Shown piece after piece: positions 22,976 to 35,000 of a stretch of DNA of 64,000 nucleotides. Made by a program: the position numbers and the translations under genes. The DNA comes from Asterias rubens (taxonomy: Eukaryota > Echinodermata > Asteroidea > Forcipulatida > Asteriidae), in contig NC_047066.1 in the NCBI RefSeq assembly GCF_902459465.1, forward strand, positions 21,393,047-21,457,046, read 5' to 3'. The notes under the pieces were generated by a model. It did not search any database, had not been told where the DNA came from, and saw only the letters and a list, made by a program, of their open reading frames with translations. How positions within the stretch are numbered: position 1 is the stretch's first letter; each line of letters begins with the position of its first letter.

Positions 22976-23358
22976 CATGATTAGATTAATGCTTTTAAAA
23001 TTCAATTTCCAGAGAAATATTACTGTCTGAAATACAGTCAAAGTTGAGAAAATAGCATTTGAAGATATTCACAATCGTTAAGATTTTAGGGGACAAGGGA
23101 CTCGAGAAAATATTTGTACAAAGTACAAAAACAGGCTAAATGTTTTAACGTTATACCTTCTTAACTAGTTTTAATCTTCTTCCTTTTTGAAAAGGTGGAG
23201 GCTGTGGGCTGGGTACTTTGCCTTCCTAATATGAAAAGGGAAAAGAAAAAAGTGAAAAAACACCATGACAGAAATTGGGCTTACTAAAGCTAACCTTTCC
23301 CATTGTAGTAAGTCAACATTTATTGTTTTGTTCCACAGGTATGCACAGAGTAAATTAT

Positions 23359-23585
23359 GGGTGCGTTCGTTTAGCTTCCCTTGGTCTACCCCGTGGTGCT
23401 TACTCGGGTGAGCCCCTGACAAGAGCTAATCCATGATAACACTGGCCCTCTTGTGGTGACGGCATGCACCTCAGGTCACCCCCAAGTGACCCACTCCATA
23501 AGCAGGGCACTGGGGGCTGACCCGGGTATTCGAACATACCGGGGCAGACCGGGGTCGACCCAGGGAAGCTAAACGAATGCAGCCC
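23359..23585. mobile_element. MITE with GGGTGCGTTCGTTTAGCTTC ends
   Basis: Ends GGGTGCGTTCGTTTAGCTTC and GAAGCTAAACGAATGCAGCC are inverted; interior carries GGTGACGGCATGCACCTCAG. A second copy lies at 25737. Confidence 0.8.
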
Positions 23586-23692
23586 AAAAGACCCATTTAT
23601 ATACACAGCACCATGTAACGATTTACAAGGTGCTGTAGTACAATCTACAGCCAACCAAGCCAGAAACATTGGGGCATTCTCTCAATGACACA
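23586..23692 (-). mobile_element. SINE family A fragment
   Basis: CAGCACCATGTAACGATTTA and CCAACCAAGCCAGAAACA from the body only, directly abutting the GGGTGCGTT MITE. Confidence 0.6.
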
Positions 23693-24083
23693 ACACACAG
23701 GTCTTTCCATTTAATGTAAAAGGTTAGGGACACAGGATTATTTTTCCATTGATTCTGAGAAAGTTATTTTTGCCACTGTCATGACTTTCTACTAATAGTT
23801 TAACTTTAAGGAGCTAAGTTCGATGAGTGTAACATGACCATTGTAATCATAGATGGCCTTTCTCATGCAATTTGTGTAACGAATCCTGAATCACTGAACC
23901 TCAGGCACTCTGCCAAAGTTGACACATCATCAGGAATCATCATGGAAGGGTTTGGGTTACTTTTTGTGCGACGCAAAACACATACATCCACAAGTTTACA
24001 TTAGTTACACAAATTAAAGATAACAATAGTAGAAAGCTTAGAATATTACTTGATAAGGTGCTGTAGTTTTCGAGAAATGAGTA

Positions 24084-24266
24084 AAGGCCCAGTTACACAG
24101 GCCGAGATAACGAGAATGAAAAACGAGAACGTTAACAATGTACGCCCTCGATTGGCTGAATGAGCGTGGGCGTTTTCTGCATGGAGCAGTTCAACCATTA
24201 GAATGCGTTCTCTTTGCGTCAAGATCGCTATTGTTTTCAATAACTCTGCAGTGTGACTTGGCCTTA
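24084..24266. mobile_element. MITE with AAGGCCCAGTTACAC ends
   Basis: Left AAGGCCCAGTTACACAGGCC and right CAGTGTGACTTGGCCTT are inverted; about 183 bp, non-coding. Confidence 0.65.
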
Positions 24267-24377
24267 AAGCAGTTTAACAGAAATAATTCTCAGTGAGGCG
24301 GAAATTATTTTAGCATGTACAATGGATTTACGCGACTCTCCTAAAAACATTGCCTTGTGATATTCACAACAACTTGA

Positions 24378-24500
24378 GAATTGTTCCAGGGAAAACCCAG
24401 GCAGTCAGGTAGGGACAGAAAACCCAAGTGGGATTCGAACAAGGTTCCTAGAGGTGGAAGGCGAGGAAAGCAACCACTACGCCAACCTGACCAAAACAGA
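24378..24500 (-). mobile_element. SINE family D
   Basis: CCAGGGAAAACCCAGGCAGT and TGGGATTCGAACAAGGTTCC with CCACTACGCCAACCTGAC head; related copies at 37250, 45850 and 57925. Confidence 0.6.
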
Positions 24501-24639
24501 AGAAACAAAAATCAACGACAACTGGGTGCCTTGTTTGCCTTGACTTATGGTTATATGGCAGAATGAGTGCTACTATTAATTCAACGCAAAGAAGAAGTTT
24601 TCATACACTAATCAATTGTGGTGGGGGGGGGGGGGGGGC

Positions 24640-24780
24640 TGATCGTAGCAGGCCTGTGGCTGTGCATGGAGATAGGAACTCTCACAGAGTTAATGTACAC
24701 TTTTGCGAGCCCTCCAGTAACTGGGTGAGAGTTTATATTCCCATGTACAATCACAGGCCTGCTATAATTATGACAGTATA
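24640..24780. repeat. Short inverted repeat beside a G run
   Basis: GTAGCAGGCCTGTG at the left and CACAGGCCTGCTAT at the right flank about 100 bp; ATAGGAACTCTCAC pairs with GTGAGAGTTTAT inside. Probable MITE. Confidence 0.6.
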
Positions 24781-25479
24781 GACCTGTATCACACTGTCAC
24801 CATCTTGGTCATGTTCCCTGTTTCCAATAACAGTAATGAATGCTAACATTCATTGCCCAAACATGGCACCAGATTTTGTTTCGTCCAGCCTCAGTTTGGT
24901 TACATTGAGTTGGAATAGAGAAAAAACAAGATGGCCACACTATGGTAAAGGTCTTTAATTATGAACTTTATACCCTTTTTTAGTTGTTACCAAGTAAATA
25001 TACTTTGTATAGGGATAACACAATGATGGTGAAACAGGGATATTATGAAAACCATAATTACACCAGTGTTTGCATTTTCGAATACATTAAGGCATAGTTT
25101 TATTGCATAAGAATTGTTATTACTCAATATATTATCTCCAAGAATATTTAAATCCATATGTTATTAAAAACATTCCGTGTGTTAATAAAACCAAAAACCC
25201 TCATAATTTTAAAGATTTGATACTACTAATTTCATATTTGTATGCTTTGACTAAAGGTGCTATTTAAGAAGAGTATGTACAAGTTTGCAATAATTAATAT
25301 ATCTAACAGATTCCATGTTTCATACACATGGGTTATTTTTCATATGATAACAATTGCATGCACATGCACATAAACATGTTTACAAGACATAGCATTTTTG
25401 CTAAAACAATGAACATAAGTATAAATGTTACATATTTAAAAAGATGAACAATACATAATTGCAAATTAAAATCTTTGTC

Positions 25480-26420
25480 CAAATTAGTGTGTGGCTTTGT
25501 GCAGTGTACAGTGTTGAAGTAAGACTGTGCGTGTGGCTTTGTGCAGTAGAGTGGTGCTGACCTTAACTCGGCAGTGTGGTTTTGTGCAGTGCGCAGCAAT
25601 GCTGAAGTAAACACTGCATAAAACCACAATGCCGAGTTCACATCAGCACAGCATACTGCACAAAGCCACATGTACAGCAGTACTGGTGTAAGCAGTTTGG
25701 TTTTATGCAGTGTACAGCAATACTGAAGTAAACACTGGGTGCGTTTGTTTAGCTTCCCTGGGTCGACCCTGGTCTGCCCCAGTACGTTCGAACAGCTTTG
25801 ACGGGGTGAGCCCCCAGTGCCCTGCTTGTGGAGTGGACCCGTCACTTTGGGCTGACCTGAGGTGCATGCCGTCACCACGAGAGGGCGAATATGATCGTTC
25901 GATTAGCTCTTGTCGGGGGCTCACCCGAGTGAGCACCGCGGGGAAGACCCAGGGAAGCTAATCGAATGTACCCAATGTGTGCGTGTGGCTTTGTCCAGTA
26001 CAGTAGTGTTGAAGTGAACTTGGCAGTGTGGCTTTTTGCAGCATAGCATTGCTGAAGTAAACAATTTTAACGTGGCTTTGTGAAGTGCTTATAACTGTTA
26101 GTGCTAAAGTAAACATGGTGTGTGTGGCTTTATGAAGTGTTTTTAAACACCTATTAAAATAGTAGTGCTGAAGTAAACACTGTGCGCGTGGTTTTGTGCA
26201 GTGCAAAGCAGTGCTGAAGTGAATGCGGCAGTGCGGCTTTGTGCAGTGTATAGCAATGCTGAAGTAATTTAACTGTTCTTGCTGAAGCAAACAATGTGTG
26301 TGGCTTTGTGCGGTGCATAGCAGTGCTGAAGTTATAAACACATGCATCCTGCTCACTGCTGTGTTGGGCGCAATATGCAGCAGTCAGCATATTTTTGTGC
26401 AGTGCACTGCAGACTGCAGC
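25480..26420. repeat. Diverged tandem repeat GTGGCTTTGTGCAGT...GCTGAAGTAAACA
   Basis: About a dozen units of roughly 45-80 bp with GTGTGGCTTTGTGCAGTG and AGCAATGCTGAAGTAAACAC, split at 25737-25973 by a MITE. Generates several false ORFs, the longest 181 codons. Confidence 0.75.
25737..25973. mobile_element. Second copy of the GGGTGCGTT MITE, nested in a tandem array
   Basis: Same ends and interior (inverted order) as the 23359 copy. It splits the GTGGCTTTGTGCAGT array, so it inserted after the array formed. Confidence 0.8.
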
Positions 26421-27435
26421 AGTCTACAATGGAATTGTGCTGTAATTGCAAGGAAAGACCAACAAAAAGAGTGCATTAAATATACAGCATGCAAATTAAG
26501 AAGTGCGAGTACAGTGTACAGACTTTCATCTAAAGTATTTATTTAACAAACTTATTCCAACAATTCTAATGATAATGCTTTGTGCAAGTTTAAAAGTGCA
26601 ACTGTGAAAACTTTGAATTTTTCTAAAAGTTGTATGCATAATTATGGTGCAAATATTGATTACATTGTGCAGCCAGTAAATTGTGCTGCATGCAGAAAAT
26701 TTATTATTAAGAGCCTTACAAATATTTTATACATGACACCTTGTATTTTACATAACATATGGCCTAATATCTCAGTTGAATTTAATGTCACATTGACTCA
26801 AGCTATTTCCAACTGCAAGTATGACTTCTGAACTGACTACGGGCCAGTTCGACTCTTCACAAGACAGATGCCAAGCTAACAACAAATTGGTAGAAACCGT
26901 AGGTGTGCCCAACTGTACTACACTGAGCCTAACTTTAGAAGTGTGAGTGACAGTGAGTCACAGTGAGTGACAGTGAGTCAGAGTGAGTCACGGCGATTCA
27001 AGATAAGAATGACTGTGTTGCAGTAATTCACAGTGAGTCACTGGAAGCTTTGCCATCAGTACCAACCAAAAATACTCGCAGCAGCTTTTCAGTTGTCAAT
27101 TACTTGAGTCACTACATGACATAATCATACACATCAACATTTATCAAATAAACTTAAAAAACTACTATTTATGATACAAGCATTCTATACTTCAGGCACT
27201 AATTTACATCCCCCCCTATACAAAATGAAAATAATACAAGGTTAAAAAAAAAAAAACATCTTTATGAAAAAAAATATACGGTATGCAAGGCTTTAATGAA
27301 GAGCCTTCATTTGAAACTGGAGATTTGAGGCAGCGATGCTCAAACTAACCTAGCCTCCGGGTAAATAAATTTATTTTAAAAAGATAGTTAATAATTCCTT
27401 GGAATTCCAACCCTTAGTCTTATCTTTCCACTAAT
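26421..27435. other. No gene recognised
   Basis: AT-rich with the GTGAGTCACA tract; an 83-codon ORF at 26580 has no recognisable family. Confidence 0.35.
26940..27045. repeat. GTGAGTCACA microsatellite-like tract
   Basis: Short imperfect repeats of GTGAGTGACA/GTGAGTCACA. Confidence 0.6.
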
Positions 27436-27792
27436 GCAGGCTTGGAAATTAATCTTGGAGAGGGCAAGACCATATTAATTTTGCAAAGGACACTTCCACT
27501 GGAAAATCTTCATGTCTATGTGAAGCTATTGAAGAGGCACTACGGCCTAGATACTTCACGGAGGCAACAAAGGCAATTGCCTCCGTGCCCCATGGTCATT
27601 GCCTTGGTGTCCTTAAAATGCTCCAGTAGAAATTCACAATATCGTCACAGGGTGCCCTCTTCTAAGGAGGAAATGCCTTGGTGCCCTTGCCCTTTCAAAA
27701 ACAAAGCATATAGGCCGGACGACCAGCAGCCAAGACCAGGGCACCAAACGCCAAGGCCTCCATGGCTTCTGTGTAGTTCCAGGCCTGCATAC
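27436..27792 (+). repeat. Dispersed repeat family E
   Basis: GGCTTGGAAATTAATCTTGG, GGAGGCAACAAAGGCAATTG, CCTTGGTGCCCTTGCCCTTT. Six copies in the window; purine/pyrimidine-balanced and non-coding. Class unknown. Confidence 0.6.
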
Positions 27793-28922
27793 TAAATGGA
27801 TGTGTGATACAGATAATATCGCTCTTCTCTGTGCAAAAACTTCCAGAATCAAAAATTCTTTCATTAGTATTAGCTAACTATATCAGTGTTTGAACTGCTT
27901 CAATGACCAGTCAGCAGGACCTGTTAGTCTAACTAGTCTGTTAGTTTTTCCACTAGTCCTTATTTCATAAAGGGATACTTTCCAAGACTGAACTATTCTC
28001 AACAATTAATTGGCGAAAATTTCAACCAGTCCTCAGCTTTTTTAACTAGCATTTGGCTAGTGGACCACTGCCAAGGGAGAACCTTGCATATAAATATTAA
28101 ATATTTTAAAAATACTTGTTCAAAAAATGCATAGTGACAGATGTCTAATAAAAAGTTTTCTTGTACATTTGGCAATAGCGATCTTAATCATTACATTAAG
28201 TTTGTTAAGACTGGATTTAGTTTATAGATCTATTCAAAGTATTGTGTACAGAAGTCTATTACAATTTACAGGTATAAACAAATATGACACATGGTGGGCT
28301 TTTCATAGGAAATTATCTTGACAAATTTGTGGATCTCAGGTCAAAACGTCAGTTCCCCCCTAAATAAAATCCTAGGCAAGCTTCATAGGGTATACGTATG
28401 TCACCCATAGATAGGCCTATACCTTCTTTGGTGCTAGTTTGTATTTCGTTTTATAGATTCAGGAAAAGTATAAGCTGGCAAAGGTATTGCCAAAAAATAT
28501 ATACCACTTGATTAGAGGTAGATAAATAAAGAAGTAAAAGTTGTGCGTATGTGAAATACACTGTATGCTTTTGTTTCAAAACACCATCTTCTGTCAAAAT
28601 TCATTACGAGCAAAATTTTCTTTTTTAAATAACTATTTTGGTGAATATCTGGTTATTTTACCACCTTACTAGCGAATGAAATAAATTGTAAAAACCTTTG
28701 TGTAAAATAAATGCTGTAAATATAATTTTTTTTTAAACAAGATACATGTACCTAACGAGCTCTAAAAAACTACATGCAACAACAAAAATAAAATACATCC
28801 TACATTGATTTGCATATCTGCATTTAAAATAATTGTCAACCATTTTGGTCTCCACCTAAAAATGTCACCAGGGAACTTTAACTCGATTGAAAAGAACTAC
28901 CAACAAATCAACTTGTTGTTGC
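27793..28922 (-). other. PLPP: Region downstream of PLPP stop, probable 3' UTR and flank
   Basis: No coding signal. The PLPP 3' UTR must start here; its polyadenylation site was not identified confidently. Confidence 0.35.
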
Positions 28923-29054
28923 TCAGATAAAACCGTCATTCTTGTTACTACGAGTCGAACGAGGGTTCATTTCCATAAACACCATTTCTGAATTGTGATG
29001 ACTCGACATGTCTTTGCTGCTCTGACACAGGTAGAGGTCGGACGCTCCCAGAGT
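28923..29054 (-). CDS. PLPP: PLPP last coding exon (cytoplasmic tail)
   Basis: Found by looking for the C-terminal SDxF/Y-type tail. After acceptor GAATTTCTGCAG the frame reads TLGASDLYLCQSSKDMSSHH and runs 43 residues to TGA. Phase 0 matches the end of exon 5, and SDLYL sits where vertebrate PLPPs have SDFF. The tail is Ser/Asn/Arg-rich as expected for a cytosolic C-terminus. It is 4.6 kb from exon 5, so the link is inferred from phase and similarity. Confidence 0.8.
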   Translation of the reverse strand, partial: TLGASDLYLCQSSKDMSSHHNSEMVFMEMNPRSTRSNKNDGFI

Positions 29055-32000
29055 CTGCAGAAATTCAGAGAGAACAAAACGAAAAACGTTGTGCTGGACA
29101 AAAAGAAACTGAATATAATCTTAATAACATGCATATTTCTGTCATGCTATTCTTCCTACTTTGGTCTGTTTTCCTTTTTATGTTGGTCTTTTAAAGGCAA
29201 TGGACACTATTGGTAAACGTCAAAGACCAGTCTTCTCACTTGGTGTATCTCAACATATGCATAAAATAATAAACCTGTGAAAATTTGAGCTTGATTGGTA
29301 GTCGAAGTTGCGAGATAACTATGAAAGAAAAAAACACCCTTGTCACACGAAGTTGTGTGCTTTCAGATGCTTGATTCTGAGACCTAAAATTCTAAACTTG
29401 AGGTCTCGAAATCAAATTCTGGGAAAATTACGTCTTTCTCTAAAACTACGTCACTTCAGGGGGAGCCATTTTTCACAGTGTTTTATACTATCAACCTCTC
29501 ACCATTACTCATTACCAAGTGGGGTTTTTTGCTGATAATTATTTTGAGTAATTACCAATAGTGTCCACTGCCTTTTAAACATCAGATACGTGATTAAAAA
29601 CCTGAAAGTCAATTAAAGCCTACACTATGCGTACACTCTACATGCTCTCTTAAAGTTTTAGCTTGAAGTTCACTCAAATCGGTTGAAACAAGGGACAAAA
29701 TCATCTGCAGTTCTCACTAATTTCAGAGAGGGTACAGGAAAGTCAACTCTAATACTTGATAAAATAATCATAGTTTTTTTTCAAGGACCAAAATGGCTGA
29801 TACTTGTGGTTCATGAATTCTTTCTAAGCCGTTCACTTCTCTCTGGTTTCCCCTTTCGGGTTTTCCCTCCCACATTTGAAACTGACATTCTTCCCCCGGT
29901 GCTATACAGAGGTCACAGCACTATGGGTTCTGGGTGGATTTCACAAAGAGTTTGGACTAGTCTTATCTCGAGTTAGGACCAGTTACTCGTCCTAACTTAG
30001 GACTATCCATGCAATGTGTATATCTCCTAGGACTAGTCCTAAGTTAGGACTAGTCCTAACTCTTTGTGAAATCGACCCCAGTGCTCGAGTCACTTTTAAG
30101 GGTTCCTGGGTCTCACTTATTTTAAGATCCCAATGAATGGTAAATTGGATCTCAAGGGGAACAATGTAACTGAAACCCTTGCTTTGCTTGTTATTTCACT
30201 TCAAGTTTGACTTTTCCTGCTACTTGTTTTGTGTAGGCAACGAATCCCCAGCGGTGACACTTCACCATTGCTTCGTCCTTCGGATGGGACGTTAAGCCGT
30301 TGGTCCCATGTGTTATGTAACGCATGTAAAAGAACCCAGTGCACTTATCCAAAAGAGAAGGGGTTTGCCCTGGTGTTCCTGGTCCGATCGGCAGCAAATT
30401 GCGCCACAGCACCTTGTGAAGCACTACATGTACATGGTGCTATCAGAATTAGGTCTCATAATTCAAACATAGTCCAACATCTGGCAGGAAATACTGTATG
30501 TTACAGCGCCAGGAGCATCACTGGGTGACGGACATGTGTGCTATCTAAGAAGCCACAATTATTATTATTATTATGAGTTTCTTTTAGTTTTAGCTAATGT
30601 ATGTTTGTTTATGCTTATGGACTATACAGGTAACAAAGTTGTATTGTACATAAAAACAGAGCTGCAAAGAGACAAAGTTTCTGAGCAGAGTAAAGCATTT
30701 GCTTTACTTTTACCTGTAAGAAGGTACAGATTATTAGAAGGGATAGGGATAGTTGATGCGAAAGGCGGGATGCATTTATTTATTAATTGCAATCTTTGCT
30801 TTAAAACACTACAGTATAGCTGAAGCCATTTTTAACTACTTTTACAGGTAAGGAAGTTCTGAGAAGAAAATTGCGCCTAAGCATAAGTGAATTTCACACA
30901 CAGCTACGAAGATTTGAGTTGACCGAACAAGTGGTTGCCATAATGGAATACATTTTTGCGTCATTCGTCTGCTTACAGAACCGATAGCCAGTTAGAGTGT
31001 CTTTTGTTTTACTCAAAGTCACAGCATAGGGAAGGAAGAGAGGGGAGTGAGGCTTTGCAATAAGCAGCGGTTATGAAAATTGTTTTGTAGGCAGGAAACA
31101 ATTTTTCTTTGTAAACAAAGAAAAATTTAATAGAACATAAATTGAACCTGCGGCCTCCATTCTTAAATGTATCTAGCGCTATAACTGCAATCTCCCTATT
31201 TTGTCAATATCTTTTTTGGGGTGCCAGTCAAACATTTTGGTCATACTTACAGATTAACAACAGCAAGTACCATACAAAGGACAAAGCAAATACTAGGTTC
31301 AAACAGGAGATAGACTTACACAGTTCATTGACTTTAGTATTTTTTTTTTTTTTTTACAAGAATGTCAAAATCTCTACAACAATAGCATTCTGTAGTGTAC
31401 CATGTAAGTGGAATGCTTTGAATATTTTTGTGAAGTAAAACATGCTGATTCGGCTTTCAAACTGCACAGTGGGTCATTTTCACTCATCATTGATTTTAAC
31501 TACATCTACATAAACCCTACCTCTATGTTTTATTGCATGGGAGTACATGTACATGTATCTACCTGTAACATTTATATAGTGTTACTCGTACTGTAATATA
31601 CAGAAACTAAAAATAATTATCTTGTTTACCAAAGTTTTTATATTTTATCATTGCCATTAAAGCTTGGATCAAAATAAGGGACTCCATAAATCTAAATTTT
31701 ATGATAAACCACAATGGTCCACAACTACGCAATCCTATACAGGAAGTTGTACTTCATAGAATTTGAGACAAAATGCCCAATTAATTACTTCTTATTGCAA
31801 CCAGCACTAATGACTTAAGTCCACTTGGGTGTTGAGTTAACAGTGGAAGACATAAGAATATTGTAGGGTCTATAGCCAATTTTAGTGTTGGGTTAATGTT
31901 TCATAAGATGAGTTGAAACTTTTACAGTCTTAAAGGCACTGGACACTATTGGTAATTACTCAAAATAATTATTAGCATAAAACCTTTTCTGGTAACAAGT

Positions 32001-35000
32001 AATGGGGAGAGGTTGATAGTATAACACATTGTGAGAAACGGCTCCCTCTGAAGTGACGTGGTTTTTGAGAAAGAAGTAATTTCTCACTCAAATAATAACA
32101 GACCTCAGCCCTGAAGCCTTTTTTTAGGCATCTGAAAGCAAACACATTTGTCTAACGAGGATGGTTTTTTTTCAATTGAGCCCACTTTTCACAGGTTTGT
32201 TTTTTTATGCATATGTTGAGATACACCAAGTGAAAATACCGGTCTTTGACAATTACCAAAGGTGTCCATCAGTGCCTTTAAGCATATTAACAAAGCCTAA
32301 GAGAAAGCCAAACAACGAGCCCTTCACCAAAAGTGTGTTAATTTTTCAAGGTTAGAAAGCTTTAGTCCTTCTACTTAGTGCACAAAAAGCATCAATAAAG
32401 AAAATAACGACCGTCTTGTCACAGACACTGACCACTGCATTGTTGACACTTACCTTTCTTTTGTTGGTTGACACTGTAGGACTGCAGGAGAAAAGGTTAA
32501 TGCAACTTACTTCAAAACCATGAAAAAAAGGAGCCAATGTTTTGATATTTACTGTTAACAAAAAAATTAACTAAATGTTAATTACACTTCAATGTTAATT
32601 ACACTACAATCATTAAAGTAAAATAAATATTGAATTGTTTTTATTAATCATGTTAATCATTTTTAGTTCAAAACCATGAAGAAAAGAGTTAATGTGTGTT
32701 GATAGTTGTTGAAACTATTGAAATAAACTTCTTTTACTAAACATGTTCATCGCAGACTACAAGGCCTGAAATTTCATCTCTAAAAGGGCAAGGCCATTTT
32801 GATTTTGCAAAGGGCACGTGTACATGTATTGGAAAATCATATTCAGGTATGTGGGAAACTTTTCAAAGGCCACCGAGGGCACTAAGAAAAGTTTCCAAAA
32901 AGACAAACAGGCCTGTATGCTTCCTTTTAGACAGGCCAAGGGCATTTTCTCGTTGATAAAAGGGCACTCTATGAGGAAATTGTGAATTTCTAGGGCACCA
33001 AGGCAATGACCAGGGGGCACGGAGGCAATCGCCTTCGTCGCCTCCGTGAAGAATTAGGCCTGCATTCAAATGTTGACTTTGGGTCTGATAAATATATTAA
33101 AACTCTGTTGAGCATTGAAGTATACTCACCTATAGAGTAATGAGATTAATCTTCTCTAAATATTTGATTACAAAACTTATTATTTCCTCATTTTGATTTT
33201 GGTCTTGTACAAATAAAACATGTCCAGTAACAGGCCTGCACGCTTCGTTTTTGACAGGGCAAGGGCCCCCTATGAGGAAATTGTAAATTTCTACTGGAGC
33301 ATTTCAAGGGCACCAAGGCAATGACCTGGGGGCATGGAGGCAATCACCTCCATTGTCTACTTGAAGTATAAGGCCCCAGGTAAATGGGTACCTGTGAGGG
33401 CAGAGATGGTTCTTGTGATTGATTTTAGCTGCACAGTGCATTTTAATATTGCACAAGGCTGCATACTCCCCACCAGGGAGCTGAGATGATTTAAGGAGTG
33501 ATTAAGGCCCAGTGACCAGGGGGTAATAGTGTGAAACGCTTTGGGACGCCCTCTGAGTGTCAAAAGCGCTATAGAAAAACGGGTTATTATTATTATTGAG
33601 ACAAAAGCCCTGTGGTCTTGTGAGTTTCCCCCAAAAAATCTAGCCCAACTGCTGATATTCCAGAAGACAGATTATAATAATTATAAATATTCAGACTTAC
33701 CACAAGAACAGCAACGCCCCCGCCCAGGACGGCTCCAGCAAATACATCAGACCAGTGGTGCTTGTAATCTGAGATGCGGCTGAGACAGGTGTAGAAAGCC
33801 AGCATGAGGGCAATGAACTGCACCAAGGGGCGAAGGAAAGCCGTGTCCCCCCACTTCCAACGACACTGAATGTAAAGCTGTAGATCAAGACAACAAAAGG
33901 AAGAAGTTTAAAATAGTTGTCGAACCATAATAATAACTAGACATTAGGCGTTTGTGAACAAACACAAAGCTGTTCCGTGTTCTTTTGCTTTGATTTTGTG
34001 TTAACATTACCAAGGAGTCTATAACTGAAAAAAAGTTTGAAAATACTGTACAGTGTCTTGAGTTACGGTGCCACTTCATGGGGTCACGGTATTACCTAAG
34101 GCTAATCTCTAACGCCCAAGGAGTCTGTAACTGAAAAAAGTTAGAAAATCGGTTGTGTAGTTCTTGAGATATGGTGCCACTTCTGGTTGACCCGGAAGTA
34201 GAGATCAACTTGGGGTCATGGATTTTCAAAGTTTATTTTTAATGCCTTAGGAGGATAAAACTGAACAAACAAGTTTGAAAATCGGTTGTATAGTACTTGG
34301 CGTATGGTCCCACTTCCGGTTCACCTGGACGTAGAGGCCAGCCAACATGGGGTCACGAGTTTTCACAGTAAATATTAATGTCAAGGAGTCTGTAAGTGAA
34401 AACAAATTGAAAATCGGTTGAGTAGTTCTTGAGATATGGTCCCACTTCTGGTTGACCCGGAAGTAGAGGTCAAATTGAGGTCACGGTTTTTCCAAATTTT
34501 TCTCCTATCCCCAAGGAGTCTTATAACTACAAACAGTCGACATTCTTAAAGAAGAATGTCGTCTTCCTGTGATAATTGATCTCGGAATGTCGACATCCTA
34601 AAAGTAGGATGTCGTCTTCCTGTGATAATTTATCTCGGGATGTCGACATCCTAAAAGTAGGATGTCGTCTTGCTGTGATAATTTATCTCGGTATGTCGAC
34701 ATCCTAAACGTCAGTTGTCATCTTCCTGTGATAATTTATCTCGGGAAGTCGACATTCTAAAAGAAGAATGTCGTCTTCCTGTGATAATTTATCTCGGAAT
34801 GTCGATATCCCAAAAGTAGGATGTCGTCTTGCTGTGATAATTTATCTCGGGAAGTCGACATCCTAAAATTAGGATGTCGTCTTCCTGTGATAATTTATCT
34901 CGGGAAGTCGACATCCCGAAAGTAGGATTTCTTTTGTTGAAAGGATTTTACTTGTATACGTTTTGTTAACTAGTATTACATTTCCAACAATATTTCTAAT

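Noticed and set aside
25333-25878. 181-codon minus ORF as a gene
   Set aside because: Made of the GTGGCTTTGTGCAGT tandem repeat plus a MITE; codon content follows the repeat period.
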